DNA of 64,000 bases from Phorcus lineatus (Eukaryota > Mollusca > Gastropoda > Trochida > Trochidae). The translations under genes were made by a program, and so were the position numbers. The stretch lies in contig OV121081.1 of NCBI GenBank assembly GCA_921293015.1, positions 59,599,022 through 59,663,021 on the forward strand. The letters run 5' to 3'. Below the pieces are notes generated by a model. It did not search any database, had not been told where the DNA came from, and saw only the letters and a list, made by a program, of their open reading frames with translations. This document shows, piece after piece, positions 1 through 12,140 of the stretch (its first letter is position 1; each line of letters opens with the position of its first letter).

Positions 1-27
1 GTAATGACAAGTAAAACGTTCTCATAT

Positions 28-186
28 GACACAACATTGCCGTTAGACTGCAGGCTTAGAATAAGCTGATCTTGACAACTCCTTTCCAATATACTTTTGT
101 TTGCTGTATAAGGACACAACATTGCCTTTAGACTGCAGGCTTAGAATAAGCTGATCTTGACAACTCCTTTCCAATATAGTTTTGTT
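28..186. repeat. Two-copy tandem duplication in the myosin intron
   Basis: A stretch of about 74 bp (28-101) is repeated almost exactly at 113-186, giving an 85-bp period. The copies differ by only a few bases, so the duplication looks recent. It lies just beyond the donor of the 426-202 exon, inside the next intron. An open reading frame runs through it, but the splice donor at 201-200 makes that frame intronic. Confidence 0.8.
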
Positions 187-201
187 ATAAAAGGAGTTCA
201 C

Positions 202-2132
202 CTGTTCAAGCCTCTCTACCAGATCCGACTTGTCTGTCTCCCTCCTGACTAGGTGGTTGAGGATGAACTTAGTGGACTCTGTCTTGCCCGCCCCCGAGTC
301 TCCTGACACAACCACACACTGGTCCTCCCCCGAGTCCACCAGACACTGATACACGTGGTCTGCCACCCAGAAGATGTGAGCTGGCTGTCTACCCCTTACC
401 CGCAGGTCTGTGTACCGGGTGTGATCCTGCAATATACAACTAACCGTCATGATGGGTGCTCTCGGTAGGGTCGGCTATGCTTATCATTCTTGAAGACATT
501 TTCTTTCATTCATTCATTCTTATCAATATTCTTGTAGCGCAATTACCCAGTTCAAAGCGTTTTTCCCCCCATCAGTCATTGGATATTGCTTTTTATTGGA
601 CATATTTTTGACAGTTTAAACTCCCTTATTACATAATATGTCTGTAAATTCCTCTATTTGGTATATAGAGTATAAGCAGTGCTTTTGCGGCTACCGTTTT
701 GGTAAATAGAATGTATGCAAATTTTAAATTGCCGATATCGTAGTTCATGAGTATTTAATGCTACATGTACGTTGCATTAAATACTTTTGGTCTTCTTAGA
801 ATTAACTCAATAGCCTGGATACGTACGTATTTTACAAATAACATATGCATTATCTCGGTGCGGGTTATTACAAATATCGATGAAATAAATGAGTAAATCA
901 TAAGTGTTTCTTTCTGAAAATATATTCGAATGGAAAGCAGTGTAAAGTTTGTCAAATCTGATAAAAAATATCTTTTCATCGAAATACTTAGATAAAATGA
1001 AATTTCATTATATTTCTAAAACTTGTTTTAGAAACTCAAACTCAAAAAATGAAATCTTAATTAAGAAACACAATAGCATAAAAATTACAGCAATTTAGAA
1101 CATTCATAACTTTTAATACTAGTGACAGATTCGCGTTAATGAATAACCTCATGGAAAGTTAAATGAATTCTCCAAGTATGAAAATTTCAGCCTTTCTCTC
1201 GAACAGGGAAGTATATTGCTTCTGAAAATTAACCAAAACGCACAGGAGTCTTATCGAAAGTAAAACTTCTTTATTCTAAGCAAACAGATATAACTTACAT
1301 CTTGCCTGTAGATGCCCAACTGTTGACAAGGATTGACTGCGACAAGAGAGTCTCCAATATATCCCTAAAAAGCAAACATCATTGTTGAGTGAAAACTAAA
1401 ATAGTAAAAAGCATAGTTTTGTGTGCATCAGTGCTAGGGCAAATATGGCGAAAAATATCTTAATTTAGGTTGAATTTTGTTAAGGGCAGGGCGTCTTTTT
1501 GTCTTCTAATACCTTTTCTTTATTTTCTTAGAAAAGTGTCAATTAGATACGTTATACAAACAAAATAAAAGTGTCGGTAAAAACTTTCATCAGAGACATA
1601 AAACTTACTCAAAAAAACATTTAAAATCATATAACATTTCTCGCATTTGTCTTCTCTTTATAGTACACTGAAAGCTTTCAAATCGAGTGATTTTCATTAA
1701 TTGTATAAGCAAATTTCAATTATTCTTTATTTTAAAAAATACTTTGGTAGTATGTAAATCCATGCTTTAAAATAATTGTCTTCACACTTTAAAAATTCAC
1801 ATGAGTTCATAAAAAAGAAAAAATTAACACACGTTGACAGAATTAAATGACAATTAAAACTGGAGGGTACAATGATTCGCGGAATTTTTTCAGATTTCCT
1901 ATTAAAGAAAAAAATCATTTTAATTGCAGCACGGTATAAGCATTTAATTCAAACTGAATCACACAAAACTCCAAGCACTTCTTGAAAAAACTTTCTTTCT
2001 TTTAAAACTCACATAGGGTCGTCCGATTTCATGTCGCCGGGCTAACCATTCCAGTAATGTTTCAGTATCCAAGCATTCGAAAGAGGTGGCTTCGTCGATT
2101 TCTTGTAAACGTATGTATTCAGATTTCTGCAT
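202..2132 (-). CDS. Myosin motor domain, N-terminal exons (probable myosin-headed chitin synthase, partial)
   Basis: Three in-phase exons on the minus strand: 2132-2013 (40 codons from a candidate ATG at 2132-2130), 1364-1299 (22 codons) and 426-202 (75 codons). Introns have GT donors and AG acceptors. The joined product has the order expected at the start of a myosin head: an L-D-T-E-T-L-L-E-W-L segment, then YIGDSLVAVNP, then PAHIFWVADHVY, then the ATP-binding P-loop GDSGAGKTEST at about residues 104-114. The gene continues past the left edge, so the actin-binding part and anything after it are unseen. Myosin heads fused to chitin synthases are known in molluscs and some other lophotrochozoans, and a full chitin synthase lies 44 kb away, so I infer that this is such a fusion. 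An ordinary unconventional myosin is possible. The first exon could also be internal, with the true start further upstream. The P-loop has Asp where most myosins have Glu. Confidence 0.75.
427..1298 (-). other. Intron of the myosin-domain gene
   Basis: AT-rich sequence between two motor-domain exons, with a GT donor next to 1299 and an AG acceptor next to 426. I see no coding or repeat structure in it. A second intron of the same gene spans 1365-2012. Confidence 0.7.
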
Positions 2133-2563
2133 CCCGTATTCACTTGTGTTTGCCGAACCATTATAGTACTCCAGTGTTGAAAGGCCGTGCTTCCATAGCG
2201 CGTGGCAGATTCGAAATGAGGCTAACCCCTTCTGTTGACAAATATAGACACCTTATTTGCATATGAACATTAGGGGGCTGACGTCATCCCGGAGCTAACT
2301 GCTTTGCTATACGCTCCTTGAAAATCCGGAAGGTTTGTTAAAAGTACAGCTGAAAGAACCAGGATAGCACTCGCTCAAGCATAGCGGGTGGTTTAACTAA
2401 TGCGATAACGACTTGTGGGTGTGAATTTATGTCATATGTGCTATTTTTGTCAGCGTCTTTTAGTAATTAAGACGCGTATTTATGGACTTTTTTGAAAATT
2501 GTGTTCATATTCAGGAAAACTAAAAATGATATGTGAATGTATTTTTTTCAATGACCTTTGAAC

Positions 2564-2991
2564 TTAAAGTGACACAGAGTATGTTTCTAAACTAAACTAA
2601 ATATTTCTATAAATATTTCTAAACTTATATCTTTATCTTTCAAATGCCAGAATTACGATATTTTCTTGATTTTATTGTTAATCGGAAAACGGCCCTAGAA
2701 TTGTTAAGAATCGAAATTATGTGTCAAATTCATGTGTATATTATTTAGATGACCAACTGAACACGATCAACCAATATTTGTCTTTATGTATGCTGTAAAT
2801 AAGTTTCCGAAATAACGTTTGAATCACTGGCGCGCGCCACTGTCCGGTTTTCGATCACGACACTAACCCGTTTTTTGTCACTATACTGAACTGATAAGAT
2901 TTTGTGAAGCAACTACGACTTCTCTATGAAATAACATCATTTAAGAAATTTGACATATTTGAGTTCAACATCATACTCTGTGCCCCTTTAA
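2564..2991. mobile_element. MITE-like element with about 20-bp inverted ends
   Basis: The left end 2564-2583 and right end 2972-2991 are inverted copies of a sequence containing CACAGAGTATG, differing at two positions. They bound a 428-bp AT-rich block with no coding capacity. The block contains a GC-rich core (about 2801-2859, GGCGCGCGCC) that recurs near 28.6 kb and 63.7 kb. I see no clear target-site duplication, so the family is unknown. Confidence 0.45.
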
Positions 2992-4384
2992 CGCTTCATT
3001 CATATTATCGTTACATTTCCTAAAATAGTAGGGATATACAGGCGGTGAGGGATTGTGGGTGGCTATCATATTTCATAATTGCACATTTTGTAAAATATTT
3101 TGTTATAAAGTTATGTTTTTAGCTTAATGTGTTTCAGAAACACAATCCTTAAAAACACAACCGTTGCTGTCGTGATCATATTGACATGTGGGTGGCGATT
3201 TATTTACATGTATCATGCGTGGAATTGAGTTCAGGTTTTCTGTAATCCGACGTCACTTGAAGCTAGTACTTACTGACTCATCGGTATTTCTGGTTTCGTT
3301 ACGACTCTGAATATAGTTCTGGGATAACCTTAATAATTATGTAGATGTGATTTATTCATGAAACAGGTCTGTTATGGCCTGTTTATACATTACCGTTAAA
3401 AGTGTAATTAATAAATTCTAGTTGATAAAGTATACATGAATTCGAACTTCATTCCCTGACGTTTAAGATTTATCACTGAAAAACAAATGAATGATCTTAG
3501 TACTTATGTTTAAAAGAACTTTGGGATTGCATGACCCATATGCGTGGTGTTTGTACGAGCAGATACTCAGATTTGTCAGGCCGAGTTTAAATCATATCCT
3601 CATATCAGTCTAAGTCCACTACACATACATTTGTACTTATTTCTGAGACTCGAAGTATATGCATCTGATTTATAGTCGTTTACACAGTGTTGTTGCAGGG
3701 ATAAGAACTTTTGGCTGGCGATATTTTGTAAGAAACATGTACATTCTGAGAGCATATACTTGCATTGGATCATTGGCTACCCTGGGCTAGGTGTAGAACT
3801 CGCGATCGAGTTTAGAAAAAGTTTTCTCGCTTTTTTAAACGTTTCTTAAATTCAAAGAAACCAAACCAAGACGAGGAAGCGAGTTCAGCACGTTAAAAAG
3901 AGCATTTCGTACTGTATTCTACCTGGTTGTTTGATTATTAGGTGAACAAAATCGAAAAACCCTTTTATTCGATTAAGTTAACTTTGTTGAGTAAAACAAA
4001 ACGCTCATTCGTAATCAGGAAGTTAAGAAAGAATTTTTTCTAATGAACTGGATGACGTTTAATTTAAAAAAAAAACCAACTTAGCTCTGATACGGAACGT
4101 CACGGCAGTGGTCTGGAGTCATGTAATGACTATCTCTGGTAAATTGCTTTATAACACGTTCGTGTAATTGTGCAAACCGTATCTGGTTTATCAATCATGA
4201 ATCAACCCACATTGATAGGCGTGCACATTCTTAAATGAAGACGTATGCACACGTGCAGATGATTACTTTGGACTTTCATAGCTTCCCTGTACTGCAGGAG
4301 ATAAAGCTTTCCGGAAATGATCGGCGATCCTTGCTGATAACAGCAGTGAAATGTCTGTCAAGCCTACACAAAATCAACTATCAA
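2992..4384. other. Intergenic AT-rich DNA
   Basis: No gene, splice-compatible coding segment or clear repeat was seen here. Open frames that run into the gap at 4385 are artefacts of the Ns. The same lack of genes applies to 2133-2563. Confidence 0.6.
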
Positions 4385-4584
4385 NNNNNNNNNNNNNNNN
4401 NNNNNNNNNNNNNNNNNNNNNNNNNNNNNNNNNNNNNNNNNNNNNNNNNNNNNNNNNNNNNNNNNNNNNNNNNNNNNNNNNNNNNNNNNNNNNNNNNNNN
4501 NNNNNNNNNNNNNNNNNNNNNNNNNNNNNNNNNNNNNNNNNNNNNNNNNNNNNNNNNNNNNNNNNNNNNNNNNNNNNNNNNNNN
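4385..4584. other. Assembly gap (200 Ns)
   Basis: Exactly 200 unknown bases. The round number suggests a placeholder rather than a measured gap, so distances across it, including the spacing of the two host genes, are uncertain. Confidence 0.99.
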
Positions 4585-5775
4585 GATGTATATCATAGTC
4601 AACGCCCGTGTCAAGATGGCATTAGGCTGTTGGTGATAAGATCGCTATCGTCACTCGCCATTCATATGCCTTCTCGACTCGTGTTCACAAGGGGACAGTC
4701 TTGACCCGTATAATTTATACCGACATTGATCAGATACACGGTGGTTATTGTTACTTGAAGTCGAGTCGCAGAACAGTTGAAAGAGATCATATGACACTTT
4801 AATTTGAGGGAAAAAAAGGTTTTCCAGAAATAGGTTTAACCGTTAATCAGTTAAATCGACATGCAAAGTAGAAGTCTGAGTGGTATTGTACTGCCCTCTC
4901 GCTTTAAAATAAGTAAGGCTACCCCGCTCGTTTTACCAGAGGTTTGTTGTCAAATAGTTGCAATGCAACACCGAATATGAAAATGATTGATAATGATAAA
5001 CGTTTATTGTAGATCTTCTTTAATTTAAAAAAAGTATGTCCGGATCTTGTTTGTGAATTGTGCATTGAAAAATATATTTTTTAAACGAAGACAACCAGTA
5101 TCAAATATCACAAACAAATTATCAAAAAATGTTTAGTCCTGTTTCTCTACAACGACCCGTTACATAATCTGTAATTTGTAGGGTTTTTTTTCAAAAATCC
5201 TAGTTAGTCATTTCAGCACTTTCTTGCCAGTTTCCTGTTAAATTATTTGGGTTTCTGATTTTGAAGTCCATTAAACAATATTCGTTTAATAAATATCTTT
5301 ATCAAGATATGCAAGATATCTTATGTTTTGCAAACCATTTAGTCTATTACTCAACTACTCTAACAAATTTAGACGCGCAGACGGGAAGTGTGTAGACTTT
5401 ATAAATCAAGGAAACGCATACATACAAAGATCAATTAAATCTTATATTATTGACGTTTTATCTTAAAGATGTTATGACACGAAATAGTTCTCGCTAAAGC
5501 AATCATGGAATTGGTGCATGCTACAATGTGTATCTCATTTTCATATTTGCAAGTGTAAAATGTATTTATCATCCAACTTTTTCAATGGAGCGTTGTTTCA
5601 CTAAGAACGCGGTTTAGTTCATCTTTGACACAATAGCCGCAACTGACAATCATGGAAATTAAACAGTTAGTATCATTAATACCAACTCTCTTGCAACTCG
5701 AGCAAAAATACACTATTGAAACTAATGTTCCCAAATTGAACGTGTAGCGCTAGATCATCTAATATCGACACAAGA
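4585..5775. other. Intergenic AT-rich DNA
   Basis: No gene or obvious repeat was recognised between the assembly gap and the minisatellite. Confidence 0.55.
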
Positions 5776-5779
5776 GTGG

Positions 5780-6665
5780 ATATGGATTGTACTTCATGCC
5801 TTTCCAAACAGTGCCTTGAGGTAAAGGATGTGGATTGGTCATCATGCCTTTCCAAACAGTGCCTTGAGGTAAAGGATGTGGATTGGTCATCATGCCTTAC
5901 CAAACAGTGCCTTGATATGCAGGATGTGGAATTGGTCATCATGCCTTACCAAACAGTGCCTTGATATTCAGGATGTGGAATTGGTCATCATGCCTTACCA
6001 AACAATGCCTTGATATTCAGGATGTGGAATTGGTCATCATGCCTAACCAAACAGTGCCTTGATATTCAGGATGTGGAATTGGTCATCATGCCTTACCAAA
6101 CAATGCCTTGATATTCAGGATGTGGAATTGGTCATCATGCCTTACCAAACAGTGCCTTGACATTCAGGATGTGGAATTGGTCATCATGCCTTACCAAACA
6201 GTGCCTTGATATTCAGGATGTGGAATTGGTCATCATGCCTTACCAAACAGTGCCTTGATATTCAGGATGTGGAATTGGTCATCATGCCTTACCAAACAGT
6301 GCCTTGATATTCAGGATGTGGAATTGGTCATCATGCCTAACCAAACAATGCCTTGATATTCAGGATGTGGAATTGGTCATCATGCCTTACCAAACAATGC
6401 CTTGATATTCAGGATGTGGAATTGGTCATCATGCCTTACCAAACAGTGCCTTGATATTCAGGATGTGGAATTGGTCATCATGCCTTACCAAACAGTGCCT
6501 TGATATTCAGGATGTGGAATTGGTCATCATGCCTTACCAAACAGTGCCTTGATATTCAGGATGTGGAATTGGTCATCATGCCTAACCAAACAATGCCATA
6601 GCGGACAGGTTGTGGATTTGACATCATGCCTTACAAAAAAAACGCCTTGAGGTACAGGTTGTGGA
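5780..6665. repeat. 49-bp minisatellite, about 18 copies
   Basis: Tandem units carrying TCATCATGCC, CAAACAGTGCC and GGATGTGG recur about 18 times. The leftmost units are 48 bp and the rest 49 bp, because a base is inserted in GGATGTGGATT to give GGATGTGGAATT. The last units decay into a run of A. Variants (TTACC or TAACC, CAGTG or CAATG) recur in blocks, suggesting duplication of multi-unit segments. Open frames across the 48-bp part are by-products of its length being a multiple of three. Confidence 0.95.
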
Positions 6666-8136
6666 ATAAAGAACGACATAAGGCAAAATTTAAGCTCCCG
6701 CACAAAATGCACAAGTGGTCATCTAACCGGAAATGAACATGAAAACATGTGAGAGAAGCGTTAGTCTTGAGCATTACCTTACTGAACTAATATCGAGCCA
6801 TCGCTCACATGTCTTCTATATTACAGAGCTTTAGATGTCATTTAAAAAAAATCAATAGTAGATAGCTAACGGTGGATATGACGAAAGCCAACAGAGCTGC
6901 ACAGAAGAGACATTGGACGAATAAGAAAACTCGCTGTATAACTCCAGATGCACGTTCAAAACTCTGAACATCTCGAACACTGTTCTACCGGATGATATAA
7001 CCCTTTGCGGTGATATTTTGAGTCCTTACCGGGTAATCAGTTTCAAGCTGAATGCAAGAGATCTTTAAAGAGCGCTCTAGAGGGGTATATCAATAACATG
7101 AGTGAATTCTAGAATGTATTTTAATGAGATTGGCAATAAATTCTATCGAAATATCGTATCCAGGTTTTTGACAGCAACTCATTTTATACGTTAGATGAAA
7201 AGAAATTGTTTAGTGAGTTCTTGAGAGATAAAGGAAATATATCAAATGGAATAAAAATGAGGATGTGTCGTCTGAATAAAACGAGATTTAACCGAAGAAC
7301 CCTTTGTAACCAGCACGTCATCAAGATATCGTCGCAAGTCCTTCAAACGACTCAGAGCCTGCTGTTTGCTCCTATCTACATGTATATGTAGAATAGAAGA
7401 TATTTAAGATACTTCCCCGATGTGTACAAAGGTTAATAATTAGTTTCATTTAATAATAATCCCTTGTCACTCTACTGTGATAACGTATACGGTGCTTTAA
7501 AAGCTGCTATATAGATGTTTTTACGCCGAAAAGGGATAATTTATTATGAAACATATCAAAGATAAAGCTTATGCGTATCCATGCCATTTTGTCTGTAAAT
7601 GTGTGTGTTTATTAATGTGTGAGAAAACATTTAAGTATGATTGTGAGAGTAGCGAGTGTGTGTTTTTTAAAGGACATGATAGCATGTGAGTGTGCTTGCA
7701 GTATCGTGCGTGGATTGTTTAATAGGTATGGTTGCACATTAAGATGCAATTTTTATGTAAAGATAAGTATTTTATTATTGTGGAGCATGTGCAACTATTT
7801 AGTATAATCTGCTCTATAATTATATTGCATTACTTACATTTTTATATATAATTACTATAGTTTTTCCCAAAACATATACCAGTTACTTTATATAATTCAT
7901 GAATGTTCTAAAGCATAGTATCATATTCTAAACTACAAAGCATTTTAACAAACAATGTTTTTAAAAAATTATGCTACGATTGGAAACCAATATGTAATAT
8001 TATCTTATTACAAAATAATAGTTCGATGGGATAATATTCTAAGAACTCGTGCACAGAAGGGGAGAGCCTCAATTGAACTTCCTTGTCTGTTTGTTGCGTG
8101 ATCATGAAATGTTAAGCGATACAGACACGTGACCGA

Positions 8137-8170
<34 letters not shown>

Positions 8171-10870
8171 AAATACCACGAGGAAGTAGACGGGGTAACG
8201 GGCCTCTTCGCGATAATCTGAATAGTACTGATTTGTTTCTCCTTTCTATGTAACAGATGCAGAGACGGCAATAAATGATTAAAAATTATTAGATATACAG
8301 AAAAGCTGGACAATTTAGAATTGTTTTTTTCCCACCATATGGAGATACATGATAATGTGAATTTCAAGTACGTACAAACATAAATGAAATATACCTATAT
8401 GTACAAGAGAAGTGACGGGATAGGTTCATCAATTATTACTTAAAAGCACTGGCTCACACCAATAATTCGTTAATGTAAACAATGCAGGGGTAATGTATTT
8501 ATCTCGATATTACTAACGACATTCACTTAGGTAAGCTACCATAAAGGTTTGTTTTATTCAATGTACACTTGTTCAGATTATGATGTTAAAACTAAAAGAC
8601 CCGAAGCAGTTATGCAAAATCTTTATTAATACGCAAAATCGACAAAATCGGCAATATGCAGACTTTGCATACACTCTAAGGAACACTATAACGGCAGCCG
8701 CTATAGTAAATACAACACTGCTTATACTTTTCCTAAAAATGATTAAAGTTACAGATACATGTACAGACGAATATTTTATCCTCTGTCCTCAGAACTGTAA
8801 GAGATCAAGGTATATTCAATTGTCTAGCTCAGCCGTTTTCAACATTTGGTATTCCAAACGTGCACGCCCGACTCTTACGATTTTTGACATCCCTTTGTGA
8901 CTTTGACTGCTTAATCGTCATCATTATCGATAGCAAGTCAATAGTAATAATAAGTATTTTATTGCATTAGTTTAGCTAAAGTCAGTGTATATAATGTCCT
9001 CGCAGCCAAGTTGAACTAGAAAATGTTTGCACTAATGCCTTTAGCTGTTTTAACAATGCTTTTATAATTGAATAAAAGTTTTTTAGGGTTCGGTATTTTA
9101 GTATATAATAATCCCAAAACCATTGCATGTTTTTGAAGATCAGATATTTGTGCCGAAAGGTATAAACATTTCGTTGATGAAGAAAGGTGTCACATCCAAA
9201 AAGAACTTTTCTCAACCAGCTTTCGCGTTGACCATGCCATCTTATTGTTGGGCATGTTTTTATACTACTACATCTTCACCATTTGCTTAGCTTCAGGCAA
9301 ATTGTCATTTAACTTTTGATCCCTAAACTGTCGTGAAACATTATTAGCGCTGATATCGTAACTGTGGAACATACTGTGGTGGGCGTTCTTCAACTCCAGT
9401 GATGTTATGAATTAATATTATATTTCAGCTTTTTGATCATGAGAGACACAGTATTTTAAAAGTGCATTATATGTTCTTAAAACGGACACCAATTATTTTT
9501 CAATGCGTAATTCCAAGTTACGTGACCAGGGAAATATCTCCTAGGTATTGTGAAGTAGTACCTGCACCTTAACTAATATCCGCTGCTAGGCATATAACCA
9601 TTTCAGTACAGGGTATATTTTCGGTATTACCTCGGTATTGGTGCGAAGTTTGTAAGATGGATTATTGTCGGATTAAATGAATTGCTTGTCACTCACGATT
9701 TCATACTACATTTGTGGTATTACTTACCATTTGTCGTTTCCCGTTTACATTATAGATTATGAATAGGCAGCGGGTTATCATCAACTTCCTTAAGTGTTAG
9801 AAAAGCCAACACATCTTTTGAAGATCAGGTGGTATAGACAGAGCTGACACAAAGCTTAAACAAAACTATAAATTTCTATATAAACTATAATTTCTATTTA
9901 ACAAAACACCTGCCAAAACATGTAATACAGTCAGTTCATATTGGAGTTCCGCCCTAAAAAGCGACTCAGCGATTATAAAACACTCGGGCTTACAAGACGA
10001 AAAGAGCTCCAAAGATACTCAACGATTAAGAAAAACACATTTCCAAGAGACCTAGTGCTAACCAAAAAATCAGTACCTAGAAGATGCATGACCTTTACTA
10101 AACTCTAACTGTTTTATTTTTTACAAGAGACTCGAAGCTTGCAAGGGGCGATTAAACGTTTTCATGAGACTCTGTAGTCATAGGAGACTCCACGATTTCA
10201 CATTTGACTAAATTCGCTCTGGTAGGAATCTTAAAAGATGGCGCTCTTTACATTATGACAATGTGCTGATAGGTATAGATGACAGGTAAGGAAATATTTC
10301 CGTAAGATAAGTTGTGTACTCAGGGGTTTTGTCCCATGTGTGTAGAAAACGTAAGCTGTGTAAACACACTGTGATGTCGCGCTGAGTATCGGAGTACACG
10401 CTTGTCTAACTCTACCTTGCACAAATCGGATTTTTATTTATTAGCGATAGCGAACAATTCGCAAATCAATGAATTTAATCATGATAGTGAATTCGTTTTT
10501 ATTCGTGAGAATTTACAATAGATATAATTTCTTGTCAGACTTTATTTTCAAATATAAACTATACACTACTGACAATTCAATAGGATTGATAGGAATTTGC
10601 ATATGGAATGACATGCATGGTGATTGTTACTGATGCAAATATACAAATATATATAAAACAATATGTAGGCAGACATATAACGCATTTCTAAGTATATTTC
10701 ACTACAGCGAATAAGCCTCCTGCCTCGCATTTCTATCTTTCACAAACACTTCACATTTTTAAATTAGTCACGTGTCTTAGTTTTTGGTAAAACTTTCAAA
10801 CTTCCAAAACTGTTTGCAATATTGTATCTTCAACGTCTTAGACATCGAAAGAGTTGAGAGCAATTGGGTA
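6666..10870. other. Intergenic AT-rich DNA
   Basis: No gene was recognised in about 4.2 kb. Short open frames, the longest being 106 codons at 8580-8900, lack splice context and recognisable domains. The only notable structure is the G run at 8138-8168. Confidence 0.55.
8138..8168. repeat. Poly-G run, 31 bases
   Basis: An uninterrupted run of 31 G follows GACCGAC. It could form a G-quadruplex. Its true length is doubtful, because long homopolymers are often misassembled. A proline-rich frame read on the other strand is a by-product. Confidence 0.9.
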
Positions 10871-10871
10871 G

Positions 10872-10944
10872 ATGCAACGTAGCCCTCTGGATCTAAACCC
10901 TATCGAGCATGTTTTAAACATGCTGCAAGTCGTCATGCGTGTCC
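10872..10944 (+). pseudogene. Tc1/mariner transposase fragment
   Basis: A short plus-strand frame reads RSPLDLNPIEHVLNMLQ, a degraded form of the SPDLNPIEH-W signature near the C-terminus of Tc1-like transposases. It has one extra residue, and the Trp is replaced by Leu. Nothing upstream restores a full transposase, so this is a fossil. Confidence 0.55.
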
Positions 10945-11547
10945 TCATTGTTGACATTGTTTTCAAGCCGTTATTCAAGCAAAGGGAAGCGATACCCGTT
11001 GTTGACATCATAATTGTGGTAGTGAAAGATAGAGCTCTGGTGTTTGTTTATCATTGTCAACGTTCTTTTTGATTAAATTAAATTTTGTCTTGAAAGGCAA
11101 TTTTTAACATTTATGTCGTTAGTTCGAAACACTGACAATTCGCTATCAAATCAATATTTAACTCGTTTCGTAATCTTCATTTGTGTTTTGCAACATTAAT
11201 GGTGAATTTACTCTTTTCTAACCAAATGCTCCTTATCAAATTGTGAGTAAATATATATACACAAGCTGACAATTGTTGAAATTAACGATGCTTATGCAGT
11301 GATATTTCTGCGGTTATGTTTGATATTAAAAACGACGAAGGCGCGGTTCCCATTTGTTTCGATAAAACAGAGAAAACTTAATCTTTTTAACATACCATGA
11401 ACCCTTATTACCTTGATTTACTCCGTTGCTCAATGGAATCAAATACCGTAATGAACATGTAACTGATCATACCCATGCACGATACAGTCGTGACTGCCTT
11501 TAGCCTCCAGTAACATCCTTATAAAGATCTGGCTTCACAAACGCCCT

Positions 11548-12140
11548 GTGAGTGAGCAAACTCTGAAGAACTGCCTCAAATCTGCTGGATGGATCAAAAG
11601 AGCCATCGAACATCAATATGAAACATATCGACAAAACCTAACCGTATACTTTGGTTTGTGGATGACAACGTTGGAACTCAAACGAAAGTTGTTTCCTCCA
11701 TCTCACTGATTATAGGCGTGTTAGAATATAGCTGCAACCAGGAATACGATTCCAGCCGTACAGTATGGTAAATGATCAGTAATGGTATGAGGGCGTTTTT
11801 CCTATGACTGTTATCAACATGTGGTGATGCTAGAATTATCAAGAAGGTGCTGGGTCAACTAGCTATCGATCATAAACTCTCTTCCTGTATGATAATTCTC
11901 CACCCGTTGGTACCCGAGCTGTGATCCAACGTTTGGAGAGCGATGGTTAGATCACAGTTCCTTTGACCTGCAGTGTACCCCGATTTCAAACCTTGTATTG
12001 CATGTTTGGGACCAAAACGGTCATCGTATATGTGGAAGAACCCTTCTCCGCTTAATCTTCGGGACTTTCCAATTCAGGACACTTGTGGACCGTATTTTAG
12101 GGATAAGTGACTACAGTCTGTCTTGCACGAAGTAATAGCA
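11548..12140 (+). pseudogene. Decayed Tc1/mariner-like transposase
   Basis: Fragments in shifting plus-strand frames resemble a Tc1-like transposase in the right order. At 11548-11600 there is VSEQTLKNCLKSAGW, like the helix-turn-helix segment of the family. At about 11965-12050 there is a blurred P-A-x-x-P-D-F-x-P segment followed by HVWDQ in another frame. Leucine-rich C-terminal remnants follow. Stops and frameshifts interrupt it throughout. It differs from the fragment at 10872-10944, so two insertions are likely. Confidence 0.4.

Noticed and set aside
43..201. Open frame extending the P-loop exon to the left
   Set aside because: A splice donor lies at 201-200 and the sequence beyond is a tandem duplication with no myosin similarity, so it is read as intron.
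4235..4704. Open frames across the assembly gap
   Set aside because: They are held open by the 200 Ns.
5776..5964. 62-codon frame with Cys-rich repeats
   Set aside because: It is a reading of the 48-bp part of the minisatellite and breaks once the period becomes 49 bp.
5780..6665. Possible CRISPR array
   Set aside because: There are no unique spacers between repeats, and the DNA is clearly from an animal.
8008..8367. 119-codon proline-rich minus-strand frame
   Set aside because: The proline run is the poly-G homopolymer; no domain or splice support.
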